Part shown: positions 25,701 through 33,643 of the stretch, in pieces
Position numbering within the stretch: the first letter of the stretch is position 1
Layout: every line of letters starts with the position of its first letter
Program-made: the position numbers and the translations under genes
Assembly: GCF_016798325.1 (NCBI RefSeq)
Contig: NZ_JAERVO010000002.1
Span: forward strand, 186,001 to 250,000
DNA length: 64,000 bases
Direction: 5' to 3'
Source: Marinobacter mangrovi
GTDB taxonomy: Bacteria > Pseudomonadota > Gammaproteobacteria > Pseudomonadales > Oleiphilaceae
Notes under the pieces: model-generated
The model's database searches: none
The model's input: the letters and a program-made list of their open reading frames with translations, nothing else
What the model was told of the DNA's origin: nothing

Positions 25701-26087
25701 TCGAAAACCCTGCTGGTAGTGACCTTCGACAAGAACGGTGGCCTGTTCGATCACGTGGCGCCGCCCTATGCCCGTAAGCCGTGGCCCAACGACCGGACGG
25801 ACGGCTTTGAATTCGACCTGATGGGCCCGCGGGTGCCGGCGATCTTCGCGTCTCCCTGGATTCAGTCGCAGACGGTTCTGCGCAGCCCGAACGGGGAGGG
25901 CTTCGACTCGACTTCCTTCGCCGCGACCCTGCTCAACTGGTTCGGCATTGCGCCGCCAACCTGGGGCCTGGGAGATCGCATCCGGAACGTACCGACCTTC
26001 GAATCGGTGTTCACCCGGAGCCAGCCCAGGGAGACAGCGCCCACACTCTCGGTGCCATTTGACAAGAATTTTCCCAGGAATGCGTGA
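22707..26087 (+). CDS. Large phosphoesterase (phospholipase C / AcpA superfamily) with N-terminal repeat region
   Basis: A protein of up to 1126 residues. From about residue 685 to the end it is a phosphoesterase domain of the phospholipase C/acid phosphatase family: EHVVYYMLESRSFDNVLGWL, SDDWFSSIPGGTDVNR (probable nucleophile Thr near 833), and TFDKNGGLFDHVAPP (near 1005). Residues about 455-640 contain four spaced repeats of the form Y-R-L/I-W-x-F/I-D-P (YRLLKYDRD, YQLWHFDPQ, YRIWSIDPQ, CRIWRFDAR), propeller-like. The first 450 residues are unrecognised. There is no signal peptide. The usual ENRSFDH and DE(N/H)GGxxDH metal-ligand motifs are altered to ESRSFDN and DKNGGLFDH. The start is uncertain: ATG 22707 has no clear site, while TTG 22761 follows GAGGAG by six bases. 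Confidence 0.75.
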   Translation: MPSRIAPRIVNAAIEESVLLNQETEVRRTSVDIGLGYDQEIEGLFQFGDDGPSLEDAITFVFSQTLQRDGYFGSWAQAYRNGNGEYRLKMTSPCDDMTPYETLVPHYIAAGREAQASYYGNIPYSAREGWEFLLPFGLAMANVKSVQLLHFPPLETFTYRDYLYSPTNRRWECLLAQNGFNGAHNHQVERIVDVAPVAAPGGAGAELEDYNEDFIPYAKAQLRNFLRPLSETGNTRTQPVVAYGEPVHSWLTQAFHLEQTPAVLDVVELTILPTEEGQPAAKTWVLCANHPSEYLYDTDLPLSDAFKPNGDYPPPITVMCQDLIAAGWQAHMAEHPDHDPHRVLAGFAEKWGWDASTGTVKKDKADAILAIMKEQNQAFGYDNNSFTPTEAQSRATAFVLQRQADADRYAAYAFEPGADQPFSQIAMADHARFPARDRLTQVGGYLLAWTPPTADDDAIHYRLLKYDRDSGNPLAEKTLAYGTWGREKFFGDYRPNFGASFEQIELIGLPGYVLSIIPAAGRRTYQLWHFDPQAEYDCLSAGEFKSGGFRDIAADRELYPIGNTMLDRKGADYRIWSIDPQSNPPLALPTVQAGTWTAIDEHDAMAVVGEHVVTWKPGDLSAGCRIWRFDARRENPLGNEPVNTAALPPGFDGQSTLFGALPSQPVDAVRQKTPGTIEFMRREIEHVVYYMLESRSFDNVLGWLYERGRQDGLNWVGPDAEGFRGLDMSMSNPMPDGTPAFVSQYQNGELSDRFVLGGPAQDPWHDNSDGLMQMFHGYEGYAKRDAPTMTGFAWNQDSAAVLSSFTPHQLSVLNGLAKAFAVSDDWFSSIPGGTDVNRGFSVSGSAYNRLGSWEGGKAYEDWPDEAHRQSLWKTLWSHGHQDWKIYYSILWDQAVFTYQLYLKGQIPEVDAAWAKAVLEAKGGSNLPSSRWIAPLQQFFDDVKDDNLPRFSYLEPAWVGEACTSYHPGSSSSGIDSVVPAERALNQIYEALRSRPEVWSKTLLVVTFDKNGGLFDHVAPPYARKPWPNDRTDGFEFDLMGPRVPAIFASPWIQSQTVLRSPNGEGFDSTSFAATLLNWFGIAPPTWGLGDRIRNVPTFESVFTRSQPRETAPTLSVPFDKNFPRNA

Positions 26088-26204
26088 ACCGTCGTGTTCC
26101 CGGACCTATTGTGTATGGATAACGGTCAATCGTGAGGGTAATCTTTGCACTTTCAAACGATCCCGATGATGGCTTTGATCGCAACCGGATAGTCGCCCGT
26201 TTTT

Positions 26205-27017
26205 ATGTTTCATTACTTTGGCTTCGGTTCCAATATGAGCAGGCTCTCGCTGAAAGCCAAGGGCGTGGAGCCGCTGTCATCGAGACGGGCCGAATTGTCC
26301 GGCTGGCGTTTGCGCTTCAACGTACGGCACTTTTTTCGCCACGAAGGTGGCGTCGGCAATATCGAACGAACCGGCCATCCGGGCGATCGCGTGCTTGGCG
26401 TGCTTCATGAATGTCCGGATGACGCGTTGGACCTGCTGGATGCGGCCGAGGCCTGTGGTTATGGCTACGACCGGATTGAGGTGGCCGTCAAGCCGCAGCA
26501 ACGGGCAGACGACAGCAGCCATGCGGTGTCGGCGCTGACGTATGTGGGCACGCCGGCGTTTATCGACGACTGCTGCCGGCCCAGTCGCCGCTACCTGAAT
26601 ATTGTGCTGGACGGCGCCCGCCAGGCGGAGTTGGACGAGGGCTACATCCGGGCGCTGGCCCGTCAGCCCACTCATGTGGTGGATGACTATCCCGAATTCA
26701 CGCCACCGCCGGGCTCGTATCCGACCTTTACCCGGGACACGCTGGCCGCGCAGCCGCTCTTCACGGCGCTGTATGGTGCGGTGTTCGATATGACCGAAGC
26801 CCGGCACCAGCATGAGTTTCTGAAGGGCTTTTTCGGGGGGCGGGACATGACGCTGTTCCACCTCAAACGGCTGGACAGCAGCCGGGCTGAAGAAACGATG
26901 GAAGACATTCGCAATGGCCATCTGAATGCGGTCCAGAGGCAATACCTCAATGCCTATCTGAACGAATACGCTCGAGAGTATCGCTACGTCGGTCGCTATG
27001 ACTATCGACAGGACTGA
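26205..27017 (+). CDS. Gamma-glutamylcyclotransferase-like protein
   Basis: A 270-residue protein whose first 100 residues show the gamma-glutamylcyclotransferase fold: YFGFGSNM at the N terminus (substrate-binding loop), RVLGVLHECPDDALDLLDAAE with the likely catalytic Glu82, and GYGYDRIEV. The C-terminal 150 residues include a long charged helical stretch and are not part of the core domain. Such enzymes release 5-oxoproline from gamma-glutamyl compounds, or act on related amides. It is followed after 49 bases by the MBL-like gene and is probably in one operon with it and the pseudokinase gene. Confidence 0.75.
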   Translation: MFHYFGFGSNMSRLSLKAKGVEPLSSRRAELSGWRLRFNVRHFFRHEGGVGNIERTGHPGDRVLGVLHECPDDALDLLDAAEACGYGYDRIEVAVKPQQRADDSSHAVSALTYVGTPAFIDDCCRPSRRYLNIVLDGARQAELDEGYIRALARQPTHVVDDYPEFTPPPGSYPTFTRDTLAAQPLFTALYGAVFDMTEARHQHEFLKGFFGGRDMTLFHLKRLDSSRAEETMEDIRNGHLNAVQRQYLNAYLNEYAREYRYVGRYDYRQD

Positions 27018-27066
27018 ACCGCTATCAACCCGATCGAACGACGATCAACTAGACCGAGGAATCTGC

Positions 27067-27780
27067 ATGTCGTCTTTCCCGAGTGCCCTGGCTCACAGCG
27101 CCATCCAAGCGGCTTTTACCGACGTGTTTGTCGTTAGCGGTGCCATGGAAACCGTACTGATGGACCTGGACTGGCAGTTCAGCCGCAACATGACCATCGT
27201 CCGGGATGGTGAGCGCCTGATCCTGATCAACACCGTGCGACTGGATGACGCCGGTCTTGCCGAACTCGATCAGCTGGGCCAGGTCACCGATGTCATTCGC
27301 CTCGGTGCATTGCATGGGCGGGACGATGCCTTCTACGTGGATCGCTATAACGCCCGTTACTGGGTGATGCCGGGCCTGGAGTCGGAAAACGATGACGCCA
27401 CGCAGACCCTGAGCGAGTCCGCGCCGCTGCCGATCAGCGATGCTTCCCTGTTCCGGTTTGAAACCTCCAACGTTCCCGAGGGCATCATCCACCTGGACCG
27501 CGACGGCGGGATCCTGATCGCCTGCGATGCCCTGCAGAACTGGTTGGGGCCGGATGAGCACTTCTGCGATGCATCCCGCGAGCGGATGGAAGGCATGGGC
27601 TTTTTTACACCGGCCAACATCGGCCCGGTCTGGATGCAGGCCGCCGAACCGGAAGCCCGGGATTTCCAGCGCCTGCAGACGCTCAGTTTCCGACACGCCC
27701 TGTGCGGCCACGGCGAACCGCTGTGTGACACGGCCCGGGAATCGTTCAGCGCGACGTTCGACCGCCTGTTCCCGGGTTGA
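27067..27780 (+). CDS. Degenerate metallo-beta-lactamase-like protein
   Basis: A 237-residue protein that starts at ATG 27067 after GAGGA. It has the general strand pattern of an MBL-fold protein (DLDWQFSRNMTIVRDGERLILINTVRL, then VTDVIRLGALHGRDDAFY where the HxHxDH motif should be, LIACDALQNW, and SFRHALCGHGEPL near the end). The catalytic HxHxDH is absent; only the first His and a DD pair remain in that position. It may be a non-enzymatic or altered member. It ends 32 bases before the pseudokinase gene, so co-transcription is likely. Confidence 0.55.
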   Translation: MSSFPSALAHSAIQAAFTDVFVVSGAMETVLMDLDWQFSRNMTIVRDGERLILINTVRLDDAGLAELDQLGQVTDVIRLGALHGRDDAFYVDRYNARYWVMPGLESENDDATQTLSESAPLPISDASLFRFETSNVPEGIIHLDRDGGILIACDALQNWLGPDEHFCDASRERMEGMGFFTPANIGPVWMQAAEPEARDFQRLQTLSFRHALCGHGEPLCDTARESFSATFDRLFPG

Positions 27781-27812
27781 GACAGCCCCTCATCGAGAGC
27801 GAGACGTCCCCG

Positions 27813-30800
27813 ATGCTGAGCCATCTGCAACTGCCCGGATATCGCACCCTCTCATGCCTGTGGCGCCACTCGGGGAGAGTCGCCTTTGGCGCGCAGCGTT
27901 TATCGGACGGGGTGGACGTCACCATCGAGACGCTGGACACCGACTACCCGGACCGAAAGCAGGTGGCCGCGCTTCACTATGAAGCCCGCATTGCCACCCG
28001 GTTGGCGGGGGTGGGCGGCGTGCGCAGCATCAACGAGGTGCTGCCCTATGGCAGCGGCAACCTGGCGCTCGTTTCGGACCCCTACGATCGCTCCCTGGCT
28101 TCGATACTGGCTCGGCGTGACGACCGGCGCCTGCCTGTGGGTGAGGTGCTCGACATCGCCCAGAAGCTGGCCCGTATCCTGGGCGATATCCACGGACAGG
28201 ATATGGTGCACAAGGCGCTGTCTCCCAATAATGTGCTGGTCGATACGCGTCGCGACGTGCTCGCACTCATCGGCTTTGGCGTCGCCTCGGAGCTGGGGCA
28301 GGAGCAGCAGACCACCGATCTGTTCAGCCAGCTGGAGGGGCTGTTGCCCTACATGTCACCGGAGCAGACCGGGCGCATGAACCGGAGCCTGGATTACCGC
28401 TCCGATTACTATTCCCTTGGGGTCCTGCTGTTCGAGTTGCTGACTGGCGAGACGCCCTTTACCGCCGATAACACCCTGGAATGGGTGCATGGCCATATCA
28501 GCCGTCTGCCGCCATCCCCCATAGAGGTACGGCCGGACATCCCCGAGCCGCTGGCCGCCATCATCCTGAAGTTGCTATCCAAATCACCGGAAGAGCGCTA
28601 CCAGAGTAGCCATGGTCTTTTGCACGACCTCTCTCGCTGCGTCACCGCGATCCGCCAGGGCGAATCGCCCGCGACCTTTACCCTGGGGGAGCAAGATCAC
28701 CGTCAGAAATTCCTGGTTCACCAGGCCTTGTATGGCCGGGATCAGGAGCTGCACGCGCTGCTGGATCTGTTCGAACAGGTGGTGAACGGTCATACCCGTT
28801 TCTGCCTGGTGCATGGCTATTCGGGTGTCGGTAAGTCTGCCCTGGTGAATGAACTCGATCGCTATCAGATTCGCGAACGGGGCTTTCTGGTACAAAGCAA
28901 GTTTGATCAGTTCCAGCACGGCGAAGCCTACTCGGCCCTGGCCGCCACCTTTCGGGCCCTGGTTCAGCAGGTGTTGCTGGAGCCGGAGGAAAAACTGGCT
29001 GAGTGGCGGGCACGGCTGGTTGAGGCGCTCGGGCCGAACGGTGCCCTGGTGATCGACCTGGTTCCCGAGCTGACGCTGATCATTGGCGAGCAGCCGCCGG
29101 TGGTCGAGTTGCCTCCGGCGAAAAGCCGCAACCGGTTGCAGCTGGTGTTGAGTGCGTTTCTGCGTGTATTTGCCGGGCGCGGGCATCCGGTCGTGCTGTT
29201 CCTCGACGACCTTCAGTGGAGCGATACACCCACGCTTGAGCTGCTGCGCCGGATTGTCACCGCCAAGGATCAGAGCCATCTGCTGCTGATCGGGGCCTAT
29301 CGCAGCAACGAAGTGGGGCCAGGGCATCCGTTGCGGGGGCTGCTGGACGAGCTGGGCAGCCACCAGCGTATCCATCAGATCCCGGTCGGTCCGCTGGACA
29401 AGTCTTCGGTGGAGCAGTTGGTGGCGGCGACCCTGCGATGCGATGTCAGCGCCAGTCAGGACCTGAGTGATATGCTCTATCACCGGGCGCTGGGCAATCC
29501 CTTCTTCACCAATGAGTTGTTGCGTGAGCTGCATGCCCAGGGCGCGATCTGGGCGGATCTGGCCAGCGGGCAGTGGCATTGGCAACTCGACCGGGCCAGT
29601 TGGGAGGATGCCAGCCAGGATGTGGTCGAGTTCATGCTGGACAGCCTGCGGCAGCTGCCCGCCGAGACGCAGCAGGCGCTGCAACTGGCGGCCTGCATCG
29701 GCAACACCTTCACGCTCGAGACACTCGCCACCATCTACGAGCATTCGGTGGCGGACACCGCCCAGGCGCTGCTGCCCGCCTTGAGGCAGTACACGATCGT
29801 GCCCCTGCACGGCGATTACCGGCTTGCCAGCCAGGCGGATGAGGGGCTGTCGATCAACCCCAGCTACCGTTTCCAGCACGACCGGGTCCAGCAGGCCGCC
29901 TACCAACTCGTCGAGCCGGAAGATCTCCCCGGCAAGCACCTGATGATCGGCCGCCTGATGTTGCGCCACGGAGGAGGGCGGGCCGCCGACGATCAACTGA
30001 TCGATATCGTCAACCACCTCAACCAGGGGCGAACGCTGATCGATGCGGACGATGAACGCCTGCGGCTGGCGGAATTCAATCTCCGCGCGGGTCGCCGCGC
30101 CCGTGAAGCCTCGGCCTACGAATCCGCACTGGGCTATCTCAAGGTGGCGGCTGACCTGTTGTCGGACGACGCCTGGACACGCCACCCGTCACTGATGGGC
30201 CCGCTGGCCACCGAAATGCAGTTGTGTCTCTACCTGACCGGGCGCACCGACGACGCCGATCACTGGCTGGCCATCCTGCTGGATCACGCGCAATCCGATC
30301 TGGAGCGCGCCGATGTACTGGCCACGCGAACCCGACAGAACGCAACGCTGGGCCGGATGAGTGCGTCGATACAGGCCGCCATTGAGGGGCTGGCGCTGCT
30401 GGGTGTTGATTTCACCGAGCATCCCGGCCAGGCGGACATCGACCGGGAGCGTCAGCTCGTGGATCACTACCTGGCCGGCCGGGCTATTGCCGACCTGGTC
30501 GACGCGCCGACTATCGATGATCCGGCCACCCTGACGGCCATGCGCCTGTTGATGGAAATTTTCGCCGCCGCGTTCCTGTCCGGCAGCACGCTGTTCAGTT
30601 ACCTGGTGCTCAAGGCGGTGAACCTGGCGCTGCACCGGGGTAACTGTCCGGAATCCGCATTCGCCTACGCCGCCTACGGCATGCTGCTGTGTGGCGAACT
30701 GGACGAGCCGGCCCTTGGCTACCAGTACGGTAAAGTGGGATTGGCGATCAACGAGAAGCTGGATGATCTCAGCCTGAGGGCTCGGGTCATCTATGTGTAC

Positions 30801-32858
30801 GCCATGTTCGTCCACCACTGGAGTAATCACTGGGCCACACTCACGCCCTGGTTTCGCAAAGGGATTGAGGCGGGCTACCAGTCCGGTGACCTGCTGTACC
30901 TCGCCTACAGTGCCCAGGACTGCGTGATCTGGGATCCGGGCATGGATCTGGAAACCGCCCGACAGCTCCATGAGGATAACCTCGAGATCGTCCGTGAGTG
31001 CGCGTATCAGGATTCCCTCGACTCCGGCACGCTGTTCCTGCAACTGCAGCGCAACTTTCTGGGTGACACCGAAGCGCCGTCCAGCCTGAGCAGTGAGGAC
31101 TTCGACGAGCAGCAGTGCCTGGCGGCCATGAACGAGCGCCGGTTCCTGACGGGCATTGCCAACCACACTATCTACAGCGCCGAAATCAACCTGCTGTATG
31201 GCCATTACGAACGGGCGCTGAGCTTCATCGAAAAGCAGGACGCGCTGATCAAATCCTCGATGTCGCTGCCGCAGCTGGTGCGGTTTTACATCGTGGCCAA
31301 CCTCACGCTCTCGACGCTGTATCCGGAAATGGATCGGGCGAACCAGCAGGTCACCCGGGAACGGCTCGAGCGCGATCTGGCCCGCATGACCCGCTGGGCC
31401 GATAACTGCGAAGCCAATTTCCGCCATTTGCAGTGGCTGATGACCGCGGAGCTCGCCCGCCTTGACGGTGATAACGACGCCGCGCTGGCCGGTTACGACG
31501 CGGCCATTGATGCCGCCCGCAATGGCGGATTCCTGCGCGACGAGGCCACCGCTTACGAGCGGGCCGCCCGACATCTGCTGGCGCAAGGCAAGGGCCGGGC
31601 GGCGGAAGGCTACCTGCGGGGGGCCTACGGTATGTACAACCGCTGGGGCGCCCAGCGCAAGATGGCGCACCTGGAGGCGGAATTTCCGGTGCTGGGCGAA
31701 CTGGGACAGACCCCCGTCAAAGCCCTGGGGAGTGACCTGTCCGACCTGGACCTGGCGTCGGTCATGCGGGCCTCCCGGGAGATTTCCGGCGAGATGGTGC
31801 TGGACCAGCTTCTCCAGAAAACCCTCGCCATCCTGCTGCAGAATGCCGGCGGTCAGTGGGGCTGTCTGATCGTGCGCACTGAAGGGCAATGGGTCGTCGA
31901 GGCGGCCATCTTGCCGGAGCAGCGTCCTTCGCACGCCAATATCCCGCCCGCGTTCCTGTTGAGCGATCCTCAAGGCGTTGATATACCCGTACCAATGAGC
32001 CTGATCAGTCAGGTGTTCCAGCGCGACGAGGCGACGGTCCTGCATAACGCGTCCATTCAGGGTTCGTTCGTGAACGACCCTTACATGCTCCAACTTCAGC
32101 CCCGTTCCGTGCTGTGTGTGCCGATCAAGCGGGAACGTTTCGAGGCGGCTGTGTATATGGAGAACAACCTTGCCGATGGCGTCTTCACCGAGGCCCGGGT
32201 GGAACTGATTCAACTGCTGGCCGCCCAGGCTTCCGTGGCGATTGAAAACGCCGGGCTGTACGCCCAGGTCCAGGATTATTCCCATCGCCTGGAGGAAAAG
32301 GTGGCGGAACGCACCGCCGAGCTGGAATTGCTCAATGAAGAGTTGCAGCGGTTGGCGGATCGCGACGGTCTGACCGGCGTCGCTAACCGGCGCTCCGGCG
32401 ATGCCTATCTGCGGGATACCTGGCTGAGGCAGCGGCGCAAACCGCAGCCGATGTCTGTGATCATGCTGGATGTGGACTACTTCAAACCCTTCAATGACGC
32501 TTATGGCCATCAGCGAGGGGACGATTGCCTGATCCAGGTGGCAGCGGCGCTGACCGGGGAATTACGTCGGTCGAGCGACATGGTCGTGCGCTACGGGGGC
32601 GAGGAGTTCATGCTGATCTTGCCGGAAACGGACCGTGACGGCGCCACGCAGGTGGCTGAAAATGCCCGTCTGGCGGTTGAGGCGTTGGGTATCGAACACA
32701 GCCAGTGCCCGTCTGGCGACCGCGTGACGGTCAGCGTGGGCAGCGCGACTACGATTCCCCGGGAGAACGGCAGCGTCGAAGCGTTGGTGTACGCGGCGGA
32801 CCAGGCGCTCTATAAAGCCAAGCAGAATGGCCGCAACCGCATCAGTATCGCCTCCTGA
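27813..32858 (+). CDS. Pseudokinase - AAA ATPase - GAF - GGDEF signalling protein
   Basis: A 1681-residue cytoplasmic protein. Residues about 10-285 are a Ser/Thr-kinase fold lacking all three catalytic residues: the VAIK lysine is replaced (VTIETL), HRD is HKA (HKALSPNN, about 133-140) and DFG is GFG (about 154-156). Residues about 310-600 form an AAA ATPase with Walker A GYSGVGKSA (about 335) and Walker B VVLFLDDLQWSD. A long helical TPR-like region follows, then a GAF domain (about 1325-1490), a short coiled coil (EEKVAERTAELELLNEELQ) and a GGDEF domain (about 1515-1680) with an intact VRYGGEEF site and an RxxD inhibitory site (RSSD). It should make cyclic di-GMP in response to an AAA/GAF signal. 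The ATG at 27813 is preferred over the TTG that opens the longest frame. Confidence 0.85.
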   Translation: MLSHLQLPGYRTLSCLWRHSGRVAFGAQRLSDGVDVTIETLDTDYPDRKQVAALHYEARIATRLAGVGGVRSINEVLPYGSGNLALVSDPYDRSLASILARRDDRRLPVGEVLDIAQKLARILGDIHGQDMVHKALSPNNVLVDTRRDVLALIGFGVASELGQEQQTTDLFSQLEGLLPYMSPEQTGRMNRSLDYRSDYYSLGVLLFELLTGETPFTADNTLEWVHGHISRLPPSPIEVRPDIPEPLAAIILKLLSKSPEERYQSSHGLLHDLSRCVTAIRQGESPATFTLGEQDHRQKFLVHQALYGRDQELHALLDLFEQVVNGHTRFCLVHGYSGVGKSALVNELDRYQIRERGFLVQSKFDQFQHGEAYSALAATFRALVQQVLLEPEEKLAEWRARLVEALGPNGALVIDLVPELTLIIGEQPPVVELPPAKSRNRLQLVLSAFLRVFAGRGHPVVLFLDDLQWSDTPTLELLRRIVTAKDQSHLLLIGAYRSNEVGPGHPLRGLLDELGSHQRIHQIPVGPLDKSSVEQLVAATLRCDVSASQDLSDMLYHRALGNPFFTNELLRELHAQGAIWADLASGQWHWQLDRASWEDASQDVVEFMLDSLRQLPAETQQALQLAACIGNTFTLETLATIYEHSVADTAQALLPALRQYTIVPLHGDYRLASQADEGLSINPSYRFQHDRVQQAAYQLVEPEDLPGKHLMIGRLMLRHGGGRAADDQLIDIVNHLNQGRTLIDADDERLRLAEFNLRAGRRAREASAYESALGYLKVAADLLSDDAWTRHPSLMGPLATEMQLCLYLTGRTDDADHWLAILLDHAQSDLERADVLATRTRQNATLGRMSASIQAAIEGLALLGVDFTEHPGQADIDRERQLVDHYLAGRAIADLVDAPTIDDPATLTAMRLLMEIFAAAFLSGSTLFSYLVLKAVNLALHRGNCPESAFAYAAYGMLLCGELDEPALGYQYGKVGLAINEKLDDLSLRARVIYVYAMFVHHWSNHWATLTPWFRKGIEAGYQSGDLLYLAYSAQDCVIWDPGMDLETARQLHEDNLEIVRECAYQDSLDSGTLFLQLQRNFLGDTEAPSSLSSEDFDEQQCLAAMNERRFLTGIANHTIYSAEINLLYGHYERALSFIEKQDALIKSSMSLPQLVRFYIVANLTLSTLYPEMDRANQQVTRERLERDLARMTRWADNCEANFRHLQWLMTAELARLDGDNDAALAGYDAAIDAARNGGFLRDEATAYERAARHLLAQGKGRAAEGYLRGAYGMYNRWGAQRKMAHLEAEFPVLGELGQTPVKALGSDLSDLDLASVMRASREISGEMVLDQLLQKTLAILLQNAGGQWGCLIVRTEGQWVVEAAILPEQRPSHANIPPAFLLSDPQGVDIPVPMSLISQVFQRDEATVLHNASIQGSFVNDPYMLQLQPRSVLCVPIKRERFEAAVYMENNLADGVFTEARVELIQLLAAQASVAIENAGLYAQVQDYSHRLEEKVAERTAELELLNEELQRLADRDGLTGVANRRSGDAYLRDTWLRQRRKPQPMSVIMLDVDYFKPFNDAYGHQRGDDCLIQVAAALTGELRRSSDMVVRYGGEEFMLILPETDRDGATQVAENARLAVEALGIEHSQCPSGDRVTVSVGSATTIPRENGSVEALVYAADQALYKAKQNGRNRISIAS

Positions 32859-32887
32859 GCCGATCCGGCCGGGGGCGACGCCGGTCA

Positions 32888-33382
32888 CTAAAGTTTATTT
32901 TCGTCCAGCATCCGGCACAGCCCTTCGTTGAGATCCCCGAGGGCGCGCACCAGCGCCTGCTGTTTGTCATCCGGCCAGTCGGCCACCATGGCGTCGACTT
33001 TCTCTTCCCGCATGCGACGCATCCGGGTCGCTTCCTCATGACCCAGCGCGGTCGCACACACCATGCCGCCACGCCGGTCGCCGGGGTTGGGTTGCTTGCA
33101 GACCAGCCCGCGTGTCGTCATCACCGAGACCTGCCGGGTCACCGTTGATGCGTCCAGGCGCAGGCGTTCGGCGAGGCGGCTGACGTTCTGCGGACCGTCG
33201 CTCATCAGCAGGAGCAGCATCAGGTAGTGGGCCCGTTCCAGCGGATACTGCTGGTCGCGCTTGGTGGCTTCGAGCCAGCGCACCAGGAAGGCGAGTTCCT
33301 GTTCCAGGGTGGCCGGTGTGCTGGGAATGGCCGGCGCGCCGGTGCGTTGTGGGGTGTCTGTTCGGTCAGTCTCGCGCGACAT
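32888..33382 (-). CDS. MarR family transcriptional regulator
   Basis: A 164-residue winged-helix regulator: LMSDGPQNVSRLAERLRLDASTVTRQVSVMTTRGLVCKQPNPGDRRGGMVCATALG spans the recognition helix and the beta wing (DRR). The ATG at 33382 follows AAGGACAGCGG; an upstream extension of 36 codons is discarded because it crosses the control region. It is divergent from the EmrB/EmrA-type efflux genes with 261 bases between, so it is very likely their repressor. The gene converges on the GGDEF protein, ending 30 bases after its stop. Confidence 0.88.
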   Translation of the reverse strand: MSRETDRTDTPQRTGAPAIPSTPATLEQELAFLVRWLEATKRDQQYPLERAHYLMLLLLMSDGPQNVSRLAERLRLDASTVTRQVSVMTTRGLVCKQPNPGDRRGGMVCATALGHEEATRMRRMREEKVDAMVADWPDDKQQALVRALGDLNEGLCRMLDENKL

Positions 33383-33467
33383 GGCCGCTGTCCTTCGGTG
33401 GCTGTAGGTCCGGTCGGTGATTATCCGGGCCTGTACCGAACAATCAAATGACAAATATCGGTGCATG

Positions 33468-33475
33468 ATACACAA
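33468..33475. promoter_or_regulatory. Possible MarR half-site
   Basis: ATACACAA (TTGTGTAT on the minus strand) lies in the upstream region of the marR gene. The same octamer, with one change, recurs inside the efflux promoter at 33604-33618. A shared site in a divergent region suggests autoregulation; binding is inferred. Confidence 0.35.
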
Positions 33476-33583
33476 ATGTGACTTAGTCATCCATTGCTTT
33501 GAAATGAGCGGCTATAGGCAAGTAGGCTCTTTAAATAAAGGGTATCAGTTGTCCCTGGATGATCAGAGGCATCCTTCGGTTCA

Positions 33584-33611
33584 TTTACGGTTTGGCAATA
33601 ATTTGTATAAT
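33584..33611 (+). promoter_or_regulatory. Sigma70 promoter of the EmrB/EmrA operon
   Basis: TTTACG (33584-33589) and a perfect TATAAT (33606-33611), separated by 16 bases, lie 33 bases before the ATG of the MFS gene. The -10 sits in the imperfect palindrome TTGTATAATACACAA (33604-33618, about 12 of 15 positions match its complement), a plausible operator for the divergent MarR regulator. Confidence 0.65.
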
Positions 33612-33643
33612 ACACAATCTTTGCCATTCATTGCCGGGGGCCC

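Noticed and set aside
22707-26087. Type VI secretion lipase effector
   Set aside because: The size and lack of a signal peptide could suggest this, but no Hcp, VgrG, PAAR or immunity gene is nearby.
30189-32510. Minus-strand open frame of 773 codons
   Set aside because: Antisense to the pseudokinase-GGDEF gene, which has clear domains on the plus strand.
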